Below are positions 1 through 5,898 of a stretch of 11,159 nt of DNA, in pieces. Position 1 is the first letter of the stretch. Each line of letters opens with the position of its first letter. This stretch comes from Candidatus Woesearchaeota archaeon (GTDB lineage: Archaea; Nanobdellota; Nanobdellia; Woesearchaeales; JAHWHD01), in the NCBI GenBank assembly GCA_019323525.1, contig JAHWHD010000020.1, positions 1-11,159 on the forward strand. Direction: 5' to 3'. A program made the translations under genes and the position numbers. Below the pieces are notes generated by a model. It was given only the letters and a program-made list of their open reading frames with translations. It was not told where the DNA came from and did not search any database.

Positions 1-839
1 ACATCAGCAGAAGAAATGACACCATAGCTAGAAGAAATCCTTCCATGAGTGAGCTGCCTTCGAAACTCATAGGGAAAACCGACTACATAAAGAAAATCTC
101 CCGGCTCTAACTCAGAAGAACTGCCGAAACTTTTCCAAGGTTTATATGCCTTTATCCTGTTAATGTCGCTTAACCTTGTCTCAAGCAAAGCAAGATCATT
201 TCTTGCATCCCTAGCAACACAGTCCAAACTAAGACCAAAATGTATTGTTTTAGATCCAAAGAACGGCGGAGCTACAACAGGCACCCTTATACTCGCCTGG
301 ACAAGGGTATACCTGGCCCTCACGTTCTTGATCTCCCTGACAAGCCTCTTGTTCCTGTACCATTTTACAGGAGCAGGAACAGCGACGACATGGTTGCATG
401 TAAGGAACTTTAGACGCTCTCCGTTATTATCTATAACCAACCCAGAACCGTGTCCCTCATCACTCTTCTTCTTAACATCAACATGGACGCCGTCATTTTT
501 ATATTTGTAGTCATGAACCTCCCACTCAACATAAGAATGCACTTTATGCACAGGATTTAACAGATTTTCAAGATTATCCCTGCAAAAGAGATTGTGGTTG
601 TCGTACTTACCATCGAAAGCAGAACCAAAATAGTTTCTTGCAAGATTAAAGCCGCCGCGAGCAACTGTTTTTGCCTTATTATAACCAACAGAAGCAACTT
701 CTCTGACAACTGCAGCATGCTGCGCTCTCTGCTTTGGAGTTGTGTTGTAATAATAAGCACCTTCAGCAGCCAGCACACTAACCAAACCCACTAAAGCACC
801 AACTTTTACAGCTTTCTTTAGCCTATCTACGAGACTCAT
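1..839 (-). CDS. Exported/anchored trypsin-like serine protease, paralog 2 (3' end outside window)
   Basis: I translated this frame by hand; it is open for 279 codons from an ATG at 839 to the window edge, so the C-terminus is missing. A charged start followed by a hydrophobic stretch (about residues 10-25) looks like a signal peptide or membrane anchor. The chymotrypsin-fold triad is partly visible: His150 in LTCNHVV and Asp215 in RNDLALLE. The catalytic Ser would lie just beyond the edge. It is clearly a tandem paralog of the gene upstream: both share YDNHN, LTCNH and SSELEPGDF, and 16 of 22 residues match in the block beginning KPW. The start is supported by GAGGGGT (853-847) and overlaps the upstream stop by 17 bases, so the pair is probably co-translated. 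The family cleaves proteins; an exported location is inferred. Confidence 0.85.
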   Translation of the reverse strand, partial: MSLVDRLKKAVKVGALVGLVSVLAAEGAYYYNTTPKQRAQHAAVVREVASVGYNKAKTVARGGFNLARNYFGSAFDGKYDNHNLFCRDNLENLLNPVHKVHSYVEWEVHDYKYKNDGVHVDVKKKSDEGHGSGLVIDNNGERLKFLTCNHVVAVPAPVKWYRNKRLVREIKNVRARYTLVQASIRVPVVAPPFFGSKTIHFGLSLDCVARDARNDLALLETRLSDINRIKAYKPWKSFGSSSELEPGDFLYVVGFPYEFRRQLTHGRISSSYGVISSAD

Positions 840-1800
840 ATTCTCTACCCCTCAATATTCTTCCTAATCTGACACGCCTCAACAACTTTTTAGCATAATC
901 AATCCTTACAACACCAGCCATACCGTCAGGAATCTTGCTCCTTGTGATACCTACAAGTTCAGGTTTGCCGTCCCTTAAAGCAAACACAGGCCCTCCAGAA
1001 TTGCCTTTGTTGACAGATCCGTCGATATAGAAATAGTAATCATCGTTCTTTGAAGCTTCAACACCATCAGAGGACATATATCCATGGAACAGATGTTTAC
1101 CCCTATCATTAGAGTAACCAAGAACATAAACAAAATCTCCTGGCTCGAGCTCAGAAGAGTTGCCCCACCTGTTCCATGGCTTGTACCTCTTAATCCAATC
1201 ACCAGCCCTCTTTTTTGTCTGTACAACTGCTAAGTCATGGGCACTATCCCGAGCTATAACCCTTAGCTCGGGCCCTGTGCTAAACCTTTCAACTCCTACC
1301 AAAGGCTGGTAAGCCTCAGGAATTATAGATTCCTTTTCTTCCAGAACAAAGTGAACATCCTTGACCCTATACTTTACCAGGGGCCGCTTTTGCGGGTCGT
1401 ACTGATCCTTAAACTTAGGAAGCGTAACACAATGGTTGCATGTCAAAAGCTTGACACTTCTATTATCATTCTCAATAACAACAGCGCTTCCTGTGGCAGT
1501 CTTTATCGACTCTGTTACACTTTTCTTGCTCTTGTTTCCCTCATAACTAAACCTCGTAACCTCAACAGTGATATGGCCGTATACCTTATGCGTAGAATTG
1601 AGCATCTCTTCTAAAGAATCTTTATGGAACATGTTATGGTTATCGTACTTCTTGTCAAAGCTTCCGTATACAAAATTAAAATAACCATTATTGCTAGCAG
1701 GCCTTCTTGTCAATCTAGCTCCTGCAGGAGCTGGAAAAAAAAGAGAAGCTGCAACAACCCCTGCCAGACAACACTTTCTAATCCTGTCGCTTAGGCTCAT
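823..1800 (-). CDS. Secreted trypsin-like (S1/HtrA-type) serine protease, paralog 1
   Basis: The 325-residue product has a signal peptide: positive start (DRIRK), hydrophobic core, then PAPAGA-R as a likely cleavage site near residue 28. The S1 catalytic triad is complete: His123 in LTCNHCV, Asp189 in AHDLAVV and Ser268 in GNSGGPVF. No PDZ domain follows, so it is a protease domain alone rather than a full HtrA. Two adjacent ATGs (1803, 1800) follow GGAGG at 1812-1808. The second has the better 7-base spacing and gives MSLSDR, matching MSLVDR in the downstream paralog. An ATG at 1830 would add ten residues without its own good binding site. The gene overlaps the small ORF upstream by 23 bases and the second protease downstream by 17. 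The substrate is unknown; action outside the membrane is inferred. Confidence 0.87.
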   Translation of the reverse strand: MSLSDRIRKCCLAGVVAASLFFPAPAGARLTRRPASNNGYFNFVYGSFDKKYDNHNMFHKDSLEEMLNSTHKVYGHITVEVTRFSYEGNKSKKSVTESIKTATGSAVVIENDNRSVKLLTCNHCVTLPKFKDQYDPQKRPLVKYRVKDVHFVLEEKESIIPEAYQPLVGVERFSTGPELRVIARDSAHDLAVVQTKKRAGDWIKRYKPWNRWGNSSELEPGDFVYVLGYSNDRGKHLFHGYMSSDGVEASKNDDYYFYIDGSVNKGNSGGPVFALRDGKPELVGITRSKIPDGMAGVVRIDYAKKLLRRVRLGRILRGREYESRR

Positions 1801-1933
1801 CATCCTTCCTCCAGATAGATTTATAGTCATCAGTATTCAGGCGACGCAGCAAACCTCTGTCGTACAACCCAAACTTTGGCTCTATCTTTTTTTCATCTGA
1901 CCTAAAATAGCTGGTTACAAAATATTCCCTCAT
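1778..1933 (-). CDS. Small charged protein, 51 residues, unrecognised
   Basis: This ORF is short, but its context makes it credible. Its ATG (1933-1931) overlaps the TGA of the phosphoesterase as ATGA, and GGGTGAG at 1945-1939 lies 5 bases upstream. Its 3' end overlaps the protease start by 23 bases, so it fills the whole gap between the two genes. The product starts MREYFVTSYF and is rich in Lys, Arg, Asp and Glu, ending in a hydrophilic tail (WRKDDEPKRQD). There is no signal peptide or membrane segment. No family is recognised. It could be a small partner of the phosphoesterase, or mainly a device coupling translation of phosphoesterase and protease. Confidence 0.6.
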   Translation of the reverse strand: MREYFVTSYFRSDEKKIEPKFGLYDRGLLRRLNTDDYKSIWRKDDEPKRQD

Positions 1934-2889
1934 TTTTTCTCACCCTTTGAATCATAGAACGCAACCCACTGCGGCTTGAAGTATTCTATACTGCCATCCT
2001 TTCCGATCTTGAACTCGACAATCCAGCCGCCCTTGTTCGGTTGTATACCTTTTCTACGTAGAAACTCGTTCTGGTCCTGGAACGCTCCTGCCATCAAGGC
2101 GTGTATGTTCCTGTAACAGAAGTAACCGTTTATGTGCAAATGCCCAAGTGCAAGTATGCTCGGCTTTGAACCGCCTTCAAGAGCGTCTATGTACTTTTGT
2201 ATCTTGTAAGAACGGGCATAAGCTATGCCACCGTCGGGATGCACAAGGTCAAGGCTTGCACCGTGCTTAAATTTTATCCTTGCATAGTACTGGCCAAGAT
2301 AGACCATATCATCCCTGCCCTTGATACTCCTGCCATTAACCCTTGTACCCTGCACTATCAGATTTCCTACATCGACCCCTGTCTGGTTAAGCGCTTTAAG
2401 GTCGTGGTTCCCAGTGATAAAGTAAGTTGTTATTCCCTTTATCTTAGGATACTTCGCTATCACTGCAGCAGCTTGTTTATCAACACCCCACTCCTCTAGC
2501 TGGTTCTCCTGTCCTTTATAGACACCTATGCCGTCTGTGATATCGCCGCAATGATACACCTCAGTAACTCCTTCTTCCTTACATTTCTGGTAAAACTTTT
2601 CAAGAAGATCGTACCTGGTAGCTTCAGAACTTCCATGAGTGTCTGATACTATAGCTATCTTAACAACATCATCTAGAGTCGCTGCTTTATACGTGCTAGC
2701 AGAAACCTGCGCAAACTTCTGTATAAAATACGTACCGTTCCTATCGACAACACTCACACCCTCATCCTTTAATTCAGAAATCAGTTTTTTAGCCCCTTTC
2801 TTACTGACATCGAGCTCGCTCACAATATCGTCTAAAGAACAAAAGTTCTTTTTCAAAAGTTCAAATAGGGATTTCTTTTTATCAGCCAT
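1930..2889 (-). CDS. Winged-helix domain fused to calcineurin-like metallophosphoesterase
   Basis: The 319-residue protein has two parts. Residues 1-58 look like a winged helix-turn-helix (SLDDIVSELDVSKKGAKKLI, then a YF-containing wing). Residues 75-319 carry all metallophosphoesterase metal motifs: D83-T-H85, G115-D116, GNHD at 160-163, H217 in VHPDGG, and GHLH at 249-252. The family uses two metal ions to hydrolyse phosphomono- or diesters; the substrate here cannot be told and could be nucleotide, nucleic acid or protein phosphate. There is no signal peptide, so it is cytoplasmic. A near-perfect AGGAGGT (2904-2898) sits 8 bases before the ATG, which overlaps the preceding stop by 8 bases. 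Downstream it is coupled by ATGA to the 51-residue ORF. The fused winged helix suggests action on DNA or RNA, or a regulatory role; that is inference. Confidence 0.85.
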   Translation of the reverse strand: MADKKKSLFELLKKNFCSLDDIVSELDVSKKGAKKLISELKDEGVSVVDRNGTYFIQKFAQVSASTYKAATLDDVVKIAIVSDTHGSSEATRYDLLEKFYQKCKEEGVTEVYHCGDITDGIGVYKGQENQLEEWGVDKQAAAVIAKYPKIKGITTYFITGNHDLKALNQTGVDVGNLIVQGTRVNGRSIKGRDDMVYLGQYYARIKFKHGASLDLVHPDGGIAYARSYKIQKYIDALEGGSKPSILALGHLHINGYFCYRNIHALMAGAFQDQNEFLRRKGIQPNKGGWIVEFKIGKDGSIEYFKPQWVAFYDSKGEKK

Positions 2890-3448
2890 TTGATTCTACC
2901 TCCTTTAATGCACTATTTGCATACCCAGATTTCAAAAAAATAGCAAAGTCGTTGATAGTCATATTATTCGGAATGATCCATTCAGCTCTTCGCAGAAGCT
3001 CCTGACCGAACCTTTTCTCGATATCGCTCTTTCTTGTTTCAGCAATGATATAGGTAGCTTTCGAGAACATCTTATCCTCCTCAGGATCAACACCGTACTT
3101 GATCAGAACGTCTTTAAGAGAATGTATATCATCTGCCCCATTTGTAGTAACCAAGGACTTTGCGATGCTATCGCGCCTTATCGTCGCGACTTCCCGAACC
3201 AGGTCATTATAGCTGTATTTTACTTTATCAAGCTGCTGCCAAACTTTCCTCATCATTGAAGACTCTCGCACAGCCTTCTCTACAAGGGTATAGTCAACCT
3301 CTTTACCTATCGCCCTTAAGTAACCAACAGCATAATCAGCATACGCCTGGAAATTCTGTGATAAAAAGAAAGCTTTCCTTAGATCAGACCTTAACTTTTC
3401 CTCCAGATCATCAATCTTTTCATACGCTTCATTAACTGTAGCCATCAT
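2882..3448 (-). CDS. Hypothetical helical protein, 188 residues
   Basis: No family is recognised. The protein looks almost entirely alpha-helical, with a charged N-terminal stretch (EKIDDLEEKLRSDLRKA) that may form a coiled coil, and no membrane segment, Cys cluster or catalytic motif. Two ATGs are adjacent (3448 and 3445). GGGTGA at 3457-3452 is spaced better for the second, so the true product may be 187 residues. Its stop overlaps the phosphoesterase start by 8 bases, so the two are probably translated together. The 124-base gap before it is the largest within this gene train and holds a T8 tract and a small basic ORF. A structural or adaptor role is possible but unsupported. Confidence 0.75.
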   Translation of the reverse strand: MMATVNEAYEKIDDLEEKLRSDLRKAFFLSQNFQAYADYAVGYLRAIGKEVDYTLVEKAVRESSMMRKVWQQLDKVKYSYNDLVREVATIRRDSIAKSLVTTNGADDIHSLKDVLIKYGVDPEEDKMFSKATYIIAETRKSDIEKRFGQELLRRAEWIIPNNMTINDFAIFLKSGYANSALKEVESNG

Positions 3449-3451
3449 TCT

Positions 3452-3535
3452 TCACCCTATTCTGTACCTCCTTAGCCGCCTCAAGCGACGCATCTTAAGC
3501 AGGTACCTAAGTTTCCTCACCGCTTTTTTTATCAT
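3452..3535 (-). CDS. Possible very basic 27-residue peptide
   Basis: An ATG at 3535 opens 27 codons ending in TGA at 3454-3452, three bases before the first ATG of the 188-residue gene. Thirteen residues are Lys or Arg, concentrated in a KMRRLRRLRRYR tail. The spacing would suit stop-start coupling, but there is no clear ribosome-binding site upstream, and so short an open frame can arise by chance. If real, it could bind nucleic acid or act as a leader peptide for the genes below. Confidence 0.25.
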   Translation of the reverse strand: MIKKAVRKLRYLLKMRRLRRLRRYRIG

Positions 3536-3560
3536 GTACTGGTTGCGTACCCATCAGCCT

Positions 3561-3568
3561 AAAAAAAA
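3561..3568 (-). terminator. T8 tract after the 168-residue gene
   Basis: On the minus strand eight consecutive T occur 5 bases after the stop of the 168-residue gene. Oligo-T alone can terminate archaeal RNA polymerase, so this may end or attenuate transcription between the small-gene half and the phosphoesterase/protease half. No strong hairpin precedes it. Confidence 0.4.
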
Positions 3569-3572
3569 GGGT

Positions 3573-4079
3573 TCAAATTCCTCTTTCCTTGCAGTACTTT
3601 GCTATAAACTCATAAGGCAGCAAAAACGCAAGCTGCTCATCCGTGTACTTTTTCGCGTCTGTACCGTGCTCTGCGATAAATTCTTCATACTCCTTGCGCC
3701 GTCTCTTTACATCAGCCTCAAGTTCTTTCATGCTTAGTTTCATTAGGTTTTGCCATCCATACTTGAGCCACCCCTCCACAAGCAGGTATGCACTTTTTAA
3801 GCGAGCATCACCAAGCTCGTACTGGAACTGGTTTATATCAACAATCTTCTCCTTTTTAGTCCAGTTGCCATCCGAAGATGTAGATGTCAAGATCGTATCC
3901 AGATTAATCTGCTCAGCAAGGCACGTACCAGACCATTCCCATGTGTCAACCCTGAGCAGAGAAGCGTCAGCACGCAACACCTTACCAACCCCGTACACCC
4001 AATCAAAAGTTCTGTTACCCTCTCTACCATAACTGATATAATCCCCATCTTTCACCAGCTTTCCAAGGTCAGCTTGCAA
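3573..4079 (-). CDS. Hypothetical protein, 168 residues, TTG start
   Basis: No family is recognised. The first ~90 residues alternate polar and hydrophobic positions with many aromatics (TFDWVYGVGKVL, RVDTWEWSG), suggesting a beta-rich domain. The second half is helical and charged (MKELEADVKRRRKEYEEF) and ends CKERGI. There is no signal peptide or membrane segment. The start is a TTG at 4079: the frame has a stop 21 bases upstream with no ATG or GTG between, while GGAGG at 4093-4089 sits 9 bases before the TTG. It overlaps the 39-residue ORF by 11 bases. A T8 tract follows its stop. The two-part architecture could fit a small binding protein, but no function is assigned. Confidence 0.75.
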   Translation of the reverse strand: MQADLGKLVKDGDYISYGREGNRTFDWVYGVGKVLRADASLLRVDTWEWSGTCLAEQINLDTILTSTSSDGNWTKKEKIVDINQFQYELGDARLKSAYLLVEGWLKYGWQNLMKLSMKELEADVKRRRKEYEEFIAEHGTDAKKYTDEQLAFLLPYEFIAKYCKERGI

Positions 4080-4188
4080 AAGTGCTCCCCTCCACTTTCA
4101 TCCTTTTCATAAAACCGTTCTTGCTGTCAAACTTTGGCTTTAGCACATCCAATTCAATCATCCGGGATTTGAACAATGTCAGCAGCAT
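4069..4188 (-). CDS. Small ORF, 39 residues, unrecognised
   Basis: This open frame begins MLLTLFKSRM and ends at TGA 4071-4069, bridging the gap between the CxxC protein and the 168-residue gene. It starts 4 bases after the upstream stop and overlaps the next gene by 11 bases. An internal ATG at 4161 (MIELDVLKPK) is another possible start. The ribosome-binding site is poor (GGTTGTGA). The position fits a real coupled gene; the composition is mixed and gives no clue to function. Confidence 0.4.
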   Translation of the reverse strand: MLLTLFKSRMIELDVLKPKFDSKNGFMKRMKVEGSTFAS

Positions 4189-4192
4189 TTTT

Positions 4193-4354
4193 TCACAACC
4201 GTTGTATTAACAACCTCAGGTCCTTATTTTCCTCAACCAGGTCAAAAAGTCTCTGCTCCAAAAATTCTACTCTCTCAACCAACTGTTTATTGCTCCCCCT
4301 TGTCAAAGGCAGCTCGATTCTACTTCTCCCACACTTCGGACACTCTATCTCCAT
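4193..4354 (-). CDS. Mini CxxC (zinc-ribbon-like) plus coiled-coil protein, 53 residues
   Basis: The product starts MEIECPKCGRSRIELPL: a single CPxCG knuckle, as in zinc ribbons but without the second Cys pair. It is followed by a leucine-rich coiled coil (about residues 24-53, LVERVEFLEQRLFDLVEENK). Half-ribbons of this kind can share a metal ion across a dimer, which the coiled coil would provide; this is inference. The frame stays open up to 4426, but GGAGGAG at 4365-4359 sits directly before the ATG at 4354, so I use that start. It overlaps the ribbon-helix-helix gene by 35 bases. A nucleic-acid-binding or adaptor role is plausible. Confidence 0.65.
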   Translation of the reverse strand: MEIECPKCGRSRIELPLTRGSNKQLVERVEFLEQRLFDLVEENKDLRLLIQRL

Positions 4355-4499
4355 TAGTCTCCTCCAGTTTATCCAGAGCAATCCTGATATGATGTAGTAT
4401 AAAATCAGGTCTTGACCTGAAACCATTCTTTTCCTCTGCTATAAACCGATCAATCTTCTGCACCACAGGCGTGGGCAGAGGAACATTTGTATATCTCAT
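4320..4499 (-). CDS. Ribbon-helix-helix (CopG/Arc-like) regulator, 59 residues
   Basis: The product matches the RHH pattern: an N-terminal beta strand (RYTNVPLP), helix one (VVQKIDRFIAEE), the diagnostic turn GFRSR at 26-30, and helix two (PDFILHHIRIALDKLEE). Members dimerise so that the two strands insert into the DNA major groove, usually repressing their own operon. A clean GGAGGT (4512-4507) lies 7 bases before the ATG. That ATG overlaps the upstream stop as ATGA (4499-4496), so translation is probably coupled. Being second gene in the train, it is a natural autoregulator, with the tandem repeat at 4883-4899 as one candidate operator. No toxin gene of a known family is adjacent, though an antitoxin role is possible. 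Confidence 0.8.
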   Translation of the reverse strand: MRYTNVPLPTPVVQKIDRFIAEEKNGFRSRPDFILHHIRIALDKLEETNGDRVSEVWEK

Positions 4500-4750
4500 T
4501 TTGTTAACCTCCCTAGTCCGTCTAGATTCTCAGATACAAGGTCATCAATAACCTCTGTTGCCACATGCTTGATTCCATAACTGAAACTGTTCTCAATATA
4601 GAAATCAAGATAACGATTAGCTCGTTCATTGCCATAAAACCCTATCAACAAGGTATCAAAACTAACATCTGTTTTTTTAGAGACCCGCCTATACCTCCAG
4701 CCAAGGTAAGCGATCTGTGCCAGTTTTGAGCCAAGGTTTATTTTTATCAT
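4496..4750 (-). CDS. Hypothetical protein, 84 residues, first gene of the minus-strand train
   Basis: No family is recognised. The protein has a basic patch (GWRYRRVSKK), an aromatic middle (FYGNERANRYLDFYIEN) and an acidic C-terminal helix (VIDDLVSENLDG); it is soluble with no signal peptide. Two starts are possible: ATG at 4750 (MIKINLGSK), used here, or GTG at 4792, which adds 14 polar residues. Neither has a good ribosome-binding site, as is common for promoter-proximal archaeal genes. Its TGA overlaps the RHH start as ATGA, so the two form a coupled pair. That order, with an unknown protein directly before an RHH protein, could be a toxin-antitoxin-like pair, but no toxin motif is visible. 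Confidence 0.65.
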   Translation of the reverse strand: MIKINLGSKLAQIAYLGWRYRRVSKKTDVSFDTLLIGFYGNERANRYLDFYIENSFSYGIKHVATEVIDDLVSENLDGLGRLTK

Positions 4751-4835
4751 ATTATCACATTTTATTTTCTGTATCGAATTCGAAGAAATCACTGTTGTTG
4801 CTGTATAACACCCCTGTAGTTTGTGTCACCTAATG

Positions 4836-4844
4836 TAATATAAG
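4836..4844 (-). promoter_or_regulatory. Candidate TATA box for the minus-strand gene train
   Basis: CTTATATTA on the minus strand would place transcription start near 4814, 64 bases before the ATG at 4750, or 22 before the alternative GTG. An AT-rich stretch around 4855-4864 is a second candidate. This is a pattern call only. Confidence 0.4.
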
Positions 4845-4882
4845 CACAGTAAGAATATATTTTTATTCACAAGAGGATATAG

Positions 4883-4899
4883 TTTCACTAATTTCACTA
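4883..4899. repeat. Tandem TTTCACTA repeat between divergent genes
   Basis: TTTCACTA occurs at 4883-4890 and again at 4892-4899, a 9-base period, between the two divergent promoters. The position suits an operator for either the AbrB-type or the RHH regulator encoded on its two sides. Confidence 0.5.
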
Positions 4900-4914
4900 G
4901 GGATTTCAGAAAGT

Positions 4915-4922
4915 TTTATATA
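4915..4922 (+). promoter_or_regulatory. TATA box of the AbrB-PhoU gene
   Basis: TTTATATA preceded by purine-rich GAAAG resembles an archaeal TATA box with its TFB element. Start of transcription would fall near 4943-4945, giving a short leader that still contains the AGGGGGA ribosome-binding site (4946-4952) before the ATG at 4957. Confidence 0.6.
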
Positions 4923-4956
4923 GTTCAGACACCTATAATATGTTTAGGGGGATGGA

Positions 4957-5898
4957 ATGAAAAGGCGCATCATAAAACAAGGCCATTCTACGCATACTAT
5001 TACTCTTCCCGCTAAATGGATCAAGAAATACTCGTTTAAAGCTGGCGACGAGGTTGAGATGAACGAACAAGGAAGAAACCTGCTAATAAGTTCTGACAAG
5101 AATTATGCATCTAACAGCGTTAACATTAACATCACAAACCTTTCTAAGTTCCTTATCCAGCACCATCTCCTTGCACTCTACAGGAGCGGAGCTGATGAGA
5201 TAGAGCTAAGGTTCGATAACCCTGTAGCCCAAGACCTTAAGAAGAAACAGGAAGTTAAAGTTTTGAACGTAATCCAAGACACTGTTAATGAGCTAATAGG
5301 CGTAGAAATAATCAGGCATACTGACAAAAGCTGCGTGATCAAGCAACTTTCAGAGATATCTGAGCACGAGTTCGACAATGTCCTAAGAAGGATATTCTTA
5401 TTATTGACCGATCTTGCAAAGGAGACGCATGTAAATATCAAGAATCTTGACTACGAATGCCTTCATAATGTAAAGGTAAAGTACAGGACAATAAACAAGT
5501 TTGTTAATTTCTGTCTAAGGCTGCTTAACAAGAGAGGCCACAAGGATTACAGGAAAACAGCGCTGTTCTACCATCTCATTTCTGGACTTGACATGATCGC
5601 TCAAACATATGAGTACATCTCTCTCGAGATTGCGAGAGATAATAGAAAGATAAACCCTGTTGCTCTGCCTGTGCTTGAAAATGTGAACAAATCACTTCAT
5701 CTTCTATACGAGATGGTGTTCAAGTTTGAGAACAATAAAACCCTTGAACTTCTTAAAATCAGGAGAACAATATTTGACGACATAAACTCACTATCAAAAA
5801 AGTTAAAGGGTCACGATGTCACTTTCTTTAACAGACTTTCAGTAATTGTTGTAATGATAATGGAGCTTGCAGGGACAAATGTCTCTATGCAGCACTAA
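4957..5898 (+). CDS. AbrB-PhoU fusion, phosphate-uptake-type transcriptional regulator
   Basis: The 313-residue protein opens with a SpoVT/AbrB swapped-hairpin DNA-binding domain (residues 1-48; KRRIIKQGHSTHTITLPAKW then a KAGDEVEM strand). A long all-helical region (about 115-310) is arranged like PhoU. In archaea this combination is usually annotated as a phosphate uptake regulator: PhoU-type helices bind metal clusters and sense transporter or phosphate state, and the AbrB end binds DNA. No pst transporter or phosphatase of that pathway lies in the window, so the link to phosphate is by family only. AGGGGGA (4946-4952) supports the ATG. It is transcribed divergently from the minus-strand gene train and ends convergent with the kinase gene, overlapping it by 14 bases. 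It may regulate its own promoter region. Confidence 0.85.
   Translation: MKRRIIKQGHSTHTITLPAKWIKKYSFKAGDEVEMNEQGRNLLISSDKNYASNSVNINITNLSKFLIQHHLLALYRSGADEIELRFDNPVAQDLKKKQEVKVLNVIQDTVNELIGVEIIRHTDKSCVIKQLSEISEHEFDNVLRRIFLLLTDLAKETHVNIKNLDYECLHNVKVKYRTINKFVNFCLRLLNKRGHKDYRKTALFYHLISGLDMIAQTYEYISLEIARDNRKINPVALPVLENVNKSLHLLYEMVFKFENNKTLELLKIRRTIFDDINSLSKKLKGHDVTFFNRLSVIVVMIMELAGTNVSMQH

Noticed and set aside
163..510. 115-codon plus-strand open frame
   Set aside because: It lies wholly antisense to the second protease, whose frame has clear family motifs; its own translation is Ser/Thr/Leu-rich without motifs.
3474..3500. Possible GC-rich hairpin (GUCGC/GCGGC) before the 188-residue gene
   Set aside because: The stem is only five pairs including one G-U, and Arg codons of the small basic ORF explain the GC-rich repeat equally well.
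3643..4032. 129-codon plus-strand open frame
   Set aside because: Antisense to the 168-residue gene, with no ribosome-binding site and a Ser-rich shadow-type composition.
4355..4426. N-terminal extension of the CxxC protein (hydrophobic, starting MVSGQ)
   Set aside because: It overlaps the RHH gene more deeply and lacks its own binding site, while GGAGGAG precedes the internal ATG at 4354.
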